Shown here one piece after another: positions 1-5,234 of a DNA stretch of 5,659 bases (within the stretch, counting starts at the first letter, position 1; each line of letters starts with the position of its first letter). The DNA lies in contig WFPZ01000273.1 in the NCBI GenBank assembly GCA_015487335.1, positions 1-5,659 of the forward strand. The letters are read 5' to 3'. The position numbers and the translations under genes were made by a program. Below the pieces are notes generated by a model. It was given only the letters and a program-made list of their open reading frames with translations, was not told the DNA's origin and ran no database searches. This DNA comes from Paracoccaceae bacterium (GTDB lineage Bacteria; Pseudomonadota; Alphaproteobacteria; Rhodobacterales; Rhodobacteraceae).

Positions 1-647
1 CTCCGGCGCTGCTTTATCTGGCGGCGGCCGGGGTGGGAACCATCGGGGTGATCGATGACGACAGGGTGGAAAACTCCAACCTTCAGCGCCAGGTGATCCA
101 TGACGACGAGGCGATCGGCACGCCCAAGGTGTTCTCGGCCGAGGCGGCGATGAAGGCGCAGAACCCGGCGGTCGTGGTAAAACCCTATCACCGGCGGCTG
201 ACCGAGGAGATCGCCGCCGATCTGATCGCAGAGTATGACCTGGTGCTCGACGGCACCGACAATTTCGCCACCCGCTATCTGGTCAACCGCGTGTGCGCCG
301 CGCAGGGCAAGCCGCTGATCGCCGCGGCGCTGTCGCAGTGGGAGGGGCAGATCTCCACCTACGATCCGGCCCGCGGCGCGCCCTGTTATCGTTGCATCTT
401 TCCCGAACCACCGGCACCGGGGCTGGCGCCCTCGTGCGCCGAGGCCGGGGTGCTCGGCCCGCTGCCCGGGGTGGTGGGCGCGATGATGGCGGTGGAGGCG
501 GTGAAGGTGATCACCGGGGCGGGCGAGAGCCTGCGCGGGCGGATGATGATCTATGACGCGCTTTACGGCGAAAACCGCACCATGGCGCTTTCCCGGCGCG
601 AGGGGTGCCCGGATTGTTCCGCGCAGACGCCGACAGGGGCGGCGTAA
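1..647 (+). CDS. moeB: MoeB/ThiF-family adenylyltransferase (5' end missing)
   Basis: This is an E1-like enzyme that adenylates the C-terminal glycine of a small ubiquitin-fold sulfur carrier (MoaD for molybdopterin, or ThiS for thiamine) in the cytoplasm. The reading frame is open to the left edge, in phase from base 3, so 214 residues are seen. The first ~35-40 residues, including the GxGGxG nucleotide loop, lie outside. Visible E1 hallmarks are the acidic end of strand 2 (IDDDRV), SNLQRQ with the ATP-contacting Arg, PKV with its Lys, and LDGTDN with the catalytic-type Asp. Two CxxC pairs (CYRC, and CPDC near the end) form the structural zinc site. PSCAEAG carries the Cys equivalent to the ThiF persulfide-forming Cys. 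It ends soon after CPDC, so there is no C-terminal rhodanese domain as in MOCS3. MoeB is preferred over ThiF because of the resemblance to E. coli MoeB, but the two cannot be firmly separated without the neighbours. It converges with the HTH-2TM gene. Confidence 0.9.
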   Translation, partial: PALLYLAAAGVGTIGVIDDDRVENSNLQRQVIHDDEAIGTPKVFSAEAAMKAQNPAVVVKPYHRRLTEEIAADLIAEYDLVLDGTDNFATRYLVNRVCAAQGKPLIAAALSQWEGQISTYDPARGAPCYRCIFPEPPAPGLAPSCAEAGVLGPLPGVVGAMMAVEAVKVITGAGESLRGRMMIYDALYGENRTMALSRREGCPDCSAQTPTGAA

Positions 648-669
648 CCGACGGCCTTCCGGCTCGGGC

Positions 670-1317
670 TCAGCGCCGTTCCAGCCGTTCCAACCGCCGC
701 TCGACCTCGCGTCGTTCCCAGTCTTCGCCGAACATGCGATCGCGGCCGAAAACATTCGCTGCCTGAAAGGCGATGGCCACGCCCCAACCGCCCAGAACCC
801 AGAGAAACCAGAGATTGTCAGGACTGGTCATCAGGTTGATGAAGGCGAGAAAGGCGATGACCACCGCGAATGTAAGCAAGTGGCGGTAAAAGCGCCGCTC
901 GCGCCGCACCTGCCGGCGGATGCGCTCTTCGGGCGGGAGGTGGCGGTCGTCGTCCTCGTCGTCGTCAAGGTCATCCTCCCAGTCGCCGCTCCAGTCATCA
1001 TAGCGCATCAGATTGCGCACATAGCGCAGGGCTGCGCGGTCTTCCGGGGTCAGGCAATCGTGGCGCTCGGCCTTCGGGGCCGGCTTCTGCTGCTCGACCG
1101 GGGTATCCTTCCCGTCTTGGTGGTCTTCGGTCATCTGGCGATCCTTCTTCAGCTCTGGGATCGAGGTTTCGAACACCGCCGCCAGGCATTTGAGCGTTTC
1201 CAGGCTGGCGCGCCCGCCGCTCTCGACGCGCTGGATGGTGCGCACTGACAGGCCGGAAAATTCGGCCAGATCTTCCTGCGACCAGCCCCTGTCTTCTCTG
1301 AGCTTGCGGATGTTCAT
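670..1317 (-). CDS. XRE-type HTH regulator with 2TM membrane domain
   Basis: The protein has 215 aa. Residues 1-56 form a Cro/C1-type helix-turn-helix (WSQEDLAEFSGLSVRTIQRVE) close to the usual XRE consensus. Residues 57-108 are a polar linker, and 107-124 are strikingly acidic, ending in DDDEDDD. Residues ~133-205 match the 2TM domain (PF13239 type): a basic RRQVRRERRFYRHL lead-in, a hydrophobic segment at ~147-163, a short loop with SPDNLWFLW, a second segment at ~170-187, then FGRDR and a charged helical tail. It is likely a DNA-binding protein tethered to the inner membrane; target and signal are unknown. I chose the ATG at 1317 because GAGGAA lies 3 nt upstream and the HTH begins at once. 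The frame stays open to 1410, but those 31 extra codons show no domain. The gene converges on the MoeB-like gene (22-nt gap) and has its own 175-nt upstream region, where autoregulation is plausible but not shown. Confidence 0.88.
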   Translation of the reverse strand: MNIRKLREDRGWSQEDLAEFSGLSVRTIQRVESGGRASLETLKCLAAVFETSIPELKKDRQMTEDHQDGKDTPVEQQKPAPKAERHDCLTPEDRAALRYVRNLMRYDDWSGDWEDDLDDDEDDDRHLPPEERIRRQVRRERRFYRHLLTFAVVIAFLAFINLMTSPDNLWFLWVLGGWGVAIAFQAANVFGRDRMFGEDWERREVERRLERLERR

Positions 1318-1492
1318 TTCTTCCTCGACATTTCCCGGTTTCGACGGATCCATCCTGACCAGCCGCGCAAGCTTGCCCACGTCAGAAGCCGGACACAAGC
1401 CCGACATCATTCCGCCAGAAGCCAGAAATTCGCCGGTGCTTCGAGAGAGAGGGGGGCGGGCGGATGACGTTCAGGCGCGGCCCGCTTCGCCA
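1318..1492. promoter_or_regulatory. Intergenic leader of the HTH-2TM gene with a short direct repeat
   Basis: This gap lies between the stop of the CDF gene (1493) and the start of the HTH-2TM gene (1317). It should hold the promoter of the latter, on the minus strand. I do not see a convincing -35/-10 pair. It contains the direct repeat CAGAAGCC at 1383-1390 and 1416-1423, offset by 33 bp (about three helical turns), and a purine-rich run at ~1443-1460 (GA repeats followed by Gs). The repeat could be an operator, but it is short enough to be chance. Confidence 0.35.
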
Positions 1493-2425
1493 TCACTTCC
1501 TGCGGGGGCTGCGCTCTGGCGGGTTCTTCGTCGGGTCCTCGGGGTGGGGCGGCACGCCCACCGGATCCTTGTGGATGATCACGTCGGCCTGGGGAAATTC
1601 CTTCAGGATCGCCCGGCGCAGGGCCGCGCCGATGGCATGGGCCTCGTCAAGCGTCTGGTTGCCGTCGAGCTCGATATGGAGGTTGATGAAAACCTTCGAG
1701 CCGGCGGTGCGCGTCTTGAGATCATGGTATCCGTGCACCCCCGGCCATGAGGCGGCCATCTCGGCGATGCGGGCCACCATCCGGGGGTCGGCGCGGCGGT
1801 CCATCAGCGCGTCCCACGCCGCCTTGCCGATGCGCAACGCGCCGAAGGCCAGCATCAGCGCGGCTCCCAGCGCCACCACGCTGTCGATGTAGCTTACCCC
1901 GAAGCGGGCCGAGGCCCACAGCGAGAGGAGCGCCCCGATATTGGGGATCAGGTCGCTCAGGTAATGCAGCGAATCGGCGGCCACCACCCGGCTGCCGGTG
2001 CGCCGCACCACCCGCCGCTGCCAGGCCACCAGCCCCACCGTCAGGACGATCGCCAGCATCATGACCGCCATGCCGCGCCCCTCTGAGGCCAGCGCCGGGG
2101 GTTCGTCGGCCAGCAGCCGGCCCACGGCGGCCCAGCCGATCACCCCGGCGGAGACCATGATGAACAGGCTCTGGCCCAGCGCGGTGAGGTCTTCGGCCGA
2201 GGTGTGGCCGAAGGCATGGTCTTCGTCGGGCGGACGGGCGGCGTAGATGATCGCGACCAGCCCGGCCAGAGAGACCATCAGGTCCATCGCGCTGTCGGCC
2301 AGCGAGGCGGCCACCGAAAGCGCCCCCGTCTCGCCAAGCGCCCACAGCTTGGCCACCACCAGCAGCAGCGCTACCGATACGGAGAACAGGCCGGCACTGA
2401 GGTTGAGGCGGTTATCGTCGGGCAT
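1493..2425 (-). CDS. Cation diffusion facilitator transporter (FieF/YiiP-like)
   Basis: This 310-aa inner-membrane antiporter exports divalent metal (Zn2+, Fe2+ or Cd2+ in the FieF/YiiP group) in exchange for protons. By alignment from memory to E. coli YiiP, all metal sites are present. The transport site is D44/D48 in TM2 (LADSAMDL) and H154/D158 in TM5 (HYLSD), the DD-HD signature. The site B loop has D67, H70 and H74 (DEDHAFGH). The cytoplasmic dimer site has H234, H250, H263, H285 and D287 (IIHKDP). There are six hydrophobic segments, then the cytoplasmic ferredoxin-like domain at ~212-290. A Pro-rich, charged tail of ~20 residues follows. The ATG at 2425 fits the family N-terminus (NRLNLSAGL), but no Shine-Dalgarno is visible before it. 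An in-frame TTG at 2485 overlaps the previous stop and would add 20 atypical residues. It is the last gene of the SH3/capsule-like cluster, 56 nt after its neighbour. Which metal it carries cannot be decided from sequence. Confidence 0.93.
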   Translation of the reverse strand: MPDDNRLNLSAGLFSVSVALLLVVAKLWALGETGALSVAASLADSAMDLMVSLAGLVAIIYAARPPDEDHAFGHTSAEDLTALGQSLFIMVSAGVIGWAAVGRLLADEPPALASEGRGMAVMMLAIVLTVGLVAWQRRVVRRTGSRVVAADSLHYLSDLIPNIGALLSLWASARFGVSYIDSVVALGAALMLAFGALRIGKAAWDALMDRRADPRMVARIAEMAASWPGVHGYHDLKTRTAGSKVFINLHIELDGNQTLDEAHAIGAALRRAILKEFPQADVIIHKDPVGVPPHPEDPTKNPPERSPRRK

Positions 2426-2454
2426 GGCAGGGCCGGGGTTGCCGGGGATTTTCT

Positions 2455-2474
2455 CACGCCTACCCCAAGGCGTG
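2455..2474. other. Intercistronic hairpin before the CDF gene
   Basis: A perfect 7-bp inverted repeat (CACGCCT / AGGCGTG) with a 6-nt loop sits between the stop of the capsule-like gene (2482) and the ATG of the CDF gene (2425). In the minus-strand transcript it is followed by AGAAAAUCCCC, not a U-run, so it is not a canonical intrinsic terminator. It could attenuate, stabilise or separate the two messages. That role is inference. Confidence 0.4.
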
Positions 2475-2481
2475 GCCGCCC

Positions 2482-3483
2482 TCAACCTCGGGCGCGGGCC
2501 GGGGCCGATTCGCGAATGCGCGCCCAGGCGCGTTCTTCAAAGGCGGCATCGCGCGGTTCCAGGCATTGCCGGCCGAGGAACCAGTAGAAATATTTCCCGA
2601 AGGGGAAATCGGCCATCTCCCGCGCCCCTTCGCGCACCGCCAGGCGCAGATCGGCCGTATCGCGCGGGCTCAGGGTGGCGTGGCGGTAGTCGGCCGCGGC
2701 GCAGGTGATCACCGGCTTCTTCTGCATCAGCGCCTCGAACCCGGCCGAGGAGGCATGGGTCACCACCACCTCGGCCGCCTGCGCCAGATCGTGGATGGAG
2801 GCGCGGCTGAGGCGCACGTTCTCCAGGCCTTCGCAAAGCGCCTCGATCCGGCGGATCAGCCGTGGCGCGCTGTCGGGGTGCGGCTTCACGAAGACAGGCC
2901 GCCCCGCCGCCGCCTCGGTGGTGCCGCGAATCATCTCTTCGGTGCTCAGCCGGCGGCCCGAGACCTCCTCGTCCGCCCGCCTTTGCAGGAAGATCGCCGC
3001 CGCGGCCTCCTCTTGCGGTGCGCGGGCTGGCTGCGGGAGGTTCGAGACATTCTCGCGCAGCATGAAGCCGCTGACCTCGTTGAAGAAATGTTCCGCCTCG
3101 GCGCCGTCCACCCGGCCCGGGTCGAACCTCTTGCAGCGGATGGAGGAATTTTCCTTCGTGCCGGCCCCGTCGAGATACCAGAACCCCGGCACATGGGCCG
3201 GGCCCGCGTGCAGGGCGTTCATGCCGCGCGGTGCCGGGCCGCCCACCACCACATGCAGGTGGTCCTGCTCGGCCAGCACCTGCGAGGCCGCCCCGCCCAG
3301 CGCGGTGACGCGCATCGCCACCCCCTTGGCGGCCAGCCGGCGGGCCAGCCCGGTGAAGAAGGGCACCTGTCCGCCGCGGATGGGGGCAAGCCAGGGCAGG
3401 GCGGCATGCACCACCACCGACCGGCCCCCGAGGCCGGCCCGGCGCTTCGGCCGGGCATCGAGAGAGGCGGCGGAGGGCTGCAC
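2482..3483 (-). CDS. Capsule polysaccharide synthesis-like GT-B protein
   Basis: The protein has 333 aa and resembles the KpsC/KpsS-type capsule synthesis family (PF05159), whose members include beta-Kdo transferases. An N-terminal Rossmann-like half starts SVVVHAALPWLAP (22-34), with GGQVPFFTGLARRLAAKG typical of the first GT-B strand and helix. Mid-protein PGFWYLDGAGTKENS (99-113) is distinctive. The C-terminal half has AIFLQR (163-168), FVKPHPD (198-204), and THASSAGFEALMQKKPVIT (242-260), which corresponds to the sugar-nucleotide-side motif of the family. No signal peptide or membrane segment is seen, so it is probably cytoplasmic and membrane-peripheral. I chose the GTG at 3483 because AGGGAA stands 5 nt before it and it lies 2 nt after the SH3 gene's stop, implying translational coupling. 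The open frame extends to 3585, but that part overlaps the SH3 gene. No kps export genes are nearby, so donor and acceptor are unknown. Confidence 0.78.
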   Translation of the reverse strand: MQPSAASLDARPKRRAGLGGRSVVVHAALPWLAPIRGGQVPFFTGLARRLAAKGVAMRVTALGGAASQVLAEQDHLHVVVGGPAPRGMNALHAGPAHVPGFWYLDGAGTKENSSIRCKRFDPGRVDGAEAEHFFNEVSGFMLRENVSNLPQPARAPQEEAAAAIFLQRRADEEVSGRRLSTEEMIRGTTEAAAGRPVFVKPHPDSAPRLIRRIEALCEGLENVRLSRASIHDLAQAAEVVVTHASSAGFEALMQKKPVITCAAADYRHATLSPRDTADLRLAVREGAREMADFPFGKYFYWFLGRQCLEPRDAAFEERAWARIRESAPARARG

Positions 3484-3494
3484 GGCTATTCCCT
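3484..3494 (-). promoter_or_regulatory. Ribosome binding site fixing the GTG start of the capsule-like gene
   Basis: AGGGAA (minus strand, 3494 to 3489) stands 5 nt before the GTG at 3483. It overlaps the last codons of the SH3 gene, whose TAG stop at 3488-3486 lies between the site and the GTG. Ribosomes finishing the SH3 gene would therefore be well placed to restart here. Confidence 0.6.
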
Positions 3495-4007
3495 GATCTC
3501 GTCGGGCCGCACCCCCCACAGGGCCTTTTTCTCGGCCCAGCCGCGATACTTGCCGGCCTTGATGCGGCACCACTCCAGGGTGCATTCGCCCAGCCGGGCG
3601 ATCACCCCCGCCTCGGCATAGGCGTTGATCTGGGCCTCGCGGTCGGGGCGGGCACGAAGCGGGGTCAGATCCTGCTCGACGATCACCGTGCGGACCCCCG
3701 ACAGCAGCGAGTAATGCACCCAGCCGCCGGCGCCGTCCTTGTCCACCACCCGGCGCCAGTTCTCGTATTCCGCGACGATTTCCAGCGGCATGCCGCGGCG
3801 CTTGAACACCCAGTCGATGCGATGGGTCAGCGAGGGGCCGCGGCGGATGTTGGCATCATCTGTCTTGAGCGAAACGAAGCGCGGCAGCGGCAGGTTGGTT
3901 ACCGGTCCGCGCACCCCATGCCCCGATGTCACCGGATCGGCGCGCACCACCGCCGGCACGGCCATCAGAATCACTCCCAGCGCAAGCGCTGCCAGTCTCA
4001 TTCGCAT
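3486..4007 (-). CDS. Secreted protein with two bacterial SH3-like domains
   Basis: The preprotein has 173 aa. Residues 1-23 are a Sec signal peptide: MRMR, a hydrophobic core LAALALGVILMAVPAV, and likely cleavage after VRA before DPV. The mature protein has two SH3-like repeats of the SH3_4 type (PF06347). The first, at ~44-103, contains the typical NIRRGPSLTHRIDWVFKRRG and ENWRRVVDKDGAGGWVHYSLLSG. The second, at ~104-163, is more diverged but ends WCRIKAGKYRGWAEKKALWG. Two cysteines (C142, C147) could form a disulfide in the periplasm. Such domains usually bind peptidoglycan or act as protein-binding modules; no catalytic residues are seen. The ATG at 4007 is favoured because GGAG lies 6 nt before it. 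An ATG at 4037 would add 10 residues ahead of the signal peptide and has no good ribosome site. It is the first gene of the SH3/capsule-like/CDF cluster and diverges from the dehydrogenase gene. Confidence 0.9.
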   Translation of the reverse strand: MRMRLAALALGVILMAVPAVVRADPVTSGHGVRGPVTNLPLPRFVSLKTDDANIRRGPSLTHRIDWVFKRRGMPLEIVAEYENWRRVVDKDGAGGWVHYSLLSGVRTVIVEQDLTPLRARPDREAQINAYAEAGVIARLGECTLEWCRIKAGKYRGWAEKKALWGVRPDEIRE

Positions 4008-4021
4008 GTTCTGCTCCGCCT

Positions 4022-4039
4022 GCATGATCCGGGTCATGC
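4022..4039. promoter_or_regulatory. 18-bp near-perfect palindrome in the divergent region
   Basis: GCATGATCCGGGTCATGC pairs with its own reverse complement at 16 of 18 positions; the only mismatch is the symmetric T/G pair. It lies 15 bp before the favoured ATG of the SH3 gene (4007), just upstream of that gene's ribosome site, and ~100 bp before the dehydrogenase start. It may be an operator for a dimeric regulator of one or both divergent genes, or a hairpin in the SH3 leader. It also contains the two alternative upstream ATGs of the SH3 frame (4037, 4025), so if translation began there the palindrome would simply be coding. Confidence 0.4.
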
Positions 4040-4139
4040 CGGAAATCTGCCCGGCCTGCCCGCTTGTTCTTGTGCCTTGGCTCGTTCCTTGTCACTTTGC
4101 CTTCAAGCGTGCCGTTTGGAAAGATGGGAGATCCGCCCG

Positions 4140-5126
4140 ATGCCCGCAGAACGCCTGAGTGTTGTCGTTACGCGACGGTTGCCCGAAGTGGTCGAGACCC
4201 GGATGAAGGAGCTGTTCGATGTCGAATTGCGCGAGGACGACACGCCGCTGACGCGCGAGGCCCTGGCCGAGGCGATGCAGCGCGCCGACGTGCTGGTGCC
4301 GACGCTGACCGACCAGATCGATCAGGCGTTGCTGGCACGTGCCGGCGACAGGCTGAAGCTGATCGCCAATTACGGCGCGGGGGTGGACCATATCGACATT
4401 CACACCGCCCGCCAGCGCGGCATCCTGGTGTCCAACACCCCCGGGGTGGTCACCGAGGACACCGCCGACATGACCATTGCCCTCATCCTCGCCGTCACCC
4501 GCCGTATCCCCGAAGGGCTGGCGATGATGCAGAAGGGCACATGGGAGGGCTGGGCGCCGACCGCGCTGCTGGGCGGGCGCATCGCGGGGCGGAGGCTGGG
4601 CATTCTGGGCATGGGGCGGATCGGCCAGGCGGTGGCGCGCCGGGCGCGCGCCTTCGGGATGCAGGTGCATTACCACAACCGCCGCCGCCTGCGCCCCGAG
4701 ATCGAGGAGGAACTGGAGGCCACCTGGTGGGATTCTCTCGATCAGATGGTGGCGCGGATGGATATCCTCTCCATCAACTGCCCGCATACCCCGTCCACCT
4801 ATCACCTGATCAACGCCCGCCGGCTGAAGCTGATGAAGCCCAGCGCGGTGATCGTGAACACCTCGCGCGGCGAGGTGATCGACGAGAATGCGCTCACCCG
4901 TGGCCTTCGGGCCGGAGAGATCGCCGGCGCGGGGCTCGACGTGTTCGAGCGCGGCCACGAGATCAACCCGCGGCTGCGCGAGCTGCCCAATGTCGTGCTG
5001 CTGCCGCACATGGGATCGGCCACCGTGGAGGGGCGCATCGAGATGGGCGAGAAGGTGATCATCAACATCAAGACCTTCGCCGACGGCCATCGCCCCCCCG
5101 ATCTGGTCGTGCCGGGGATGCTGTAG
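4140..5126 (+). CDS. D-2-hydroxyacid dehydrogenase (glyoxylate/hydroxypyruvate reductase type)
   Basis: This 328-aa cytoplasmic enzyme of the D-isomer 2-hydroxyacid dehydrogenase family reduces 2-oxoacids such as glyoxylate or hydroxypyruvate with NAD(P)H. The substrate-binding half includes NYGAGVDHID (77-86), and the hinge region VSNTPGVVTEDTAD (97-110). The nucleotide fold has GMGRIG (157-162). After strand 2 comes HNRRR (179-183) where NAD enzymes have an Asp, which suggests NADP(H) preference. Catalytic Arg is R243 (TSRGEVID) and catalytic His is H290 (LLPHMGSAT). The usual catalytic Glu, 29 residues after the Arg (E of DVFxxEP), is Gly here (G272 in DVFERGHEINP); E270 and E274 are close by. 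Start ATG 4140 has GGGAG 9 nt upstream, and the length fits the family. The frame is open further upstream, but that part overlaps the divergent SH3 gene. The true substrate cannot be read from sequence. Confidence 0.93.
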   Translation: MPAERLSVVVTRRLPEVVETRMKELFDVELREDDTPLTREALAEAMQRADVLVPTLTDQIDQALLARAGDRLKLIANYGAGVDHIDIHTARQRGILVSNTPGVVTEDTADMTIALILAVTRRIPEGLAMMQKGTWEGWAPTALLGGRIAGRRLGILGMGRIGQAVARRARAFGMQVHYHNRRRLRPEIEEELEATWWDSLDQMVARMDILSINCPHTPSTYHLINARRLKLMKPSAVIVNTSRGEVIDENALTRGLRAGEIAGAGLDVFERGHEINPRLRELPNVVLLPHMGSATVEGRIEMGEKVIINIKTFADGHRPPDLVVPGML

Positions 5127-5234
5127 GCGCGGGGCGGCGTTTGGCCAAATTGTCGCAACGTGCTGCTTTTCCGCGTCAGACCTGTATGTTCCCCATACCG
5201 GGGCATCTTTCCCCACTCAAAGGAGCCATTTCAG
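5127..5234. promoter_or_regulatory. Leader region of the multicopper oxidase gene
   Basis: This 108-nt gap holds a perfect 10-bp palindrome TTTGGCCAAA (5140-5149) followed by TTGTCGCAA (5150-5158), and a short CCCC-ATACC-GGGG dyad (5191-5203). AAAGGAG (5219-5225) lies 9 nt before the oxidase ATG and is a good ribosome site. No convincing sigma-70 -35/-10 pair and no clear CueR-type copper operator are seen. The dehydrogenase and oxidase could be co-transcribed, but the gap is long enough for a separate promoter. Confidence 0.4.

Noticed and set aside
648..669. Bidirectional terminator between the converging MoeB-like and HTH-2TM genes
   Set aside because: Only a 3-4 bp stem (GCC-GGAA-GGC) can be drawn and there is no T-run on either strand.
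1318..1410. Longer HTH-2TM protein starting at 1410
   Set aside because: The 31 extra residues are not part of the HTH fold, and the ATG at 1317 has a good GAGGAA site.
2566..3621. Long plus-strand open frame (351 codons) antisense to the capsule-like and SH3 genes
   Set aside because: The translation is low-complexity Arg/Gly/Ala/His-rich with no domain. It is the mirror of well-supported minus-strand genes in GC-rich DNA.
4089..4117. Sigma-70 promoter for the dehydrogenase with TTGTCA as -35
   Set aside because: TTGTCA (4089-4094) is a fair -35, but no plausible -10 lies 16-18 bp downstream (the bases there are GCCGTTT).
3714..4139. N-terminal extension of the dehydrogenase frame to an ATG at 3714
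   Set aside because: The extra 142 residues overlap the SH3 gene on the other strand and show no homology. The family N-terminus fits the ATG at 4140 with GGGAG upstream.
5191..5215. Intrinsic terminator after the dehydrogenase (CCCC-ATACC-GGGG followed by a T-containing run)
   Set aside because: The stem is only 4 bp and the downstream run is broken (ATCTTTCCCC), too weak to call.
4092..5216. Long minus-strand open frame (374 codons) antisense to the dehydrogenase
   Set aside because: It is a His/Arg/Gly-rich shadow with no recognisable motif, and the dehydrogenase on the other strand has all its family motifs.
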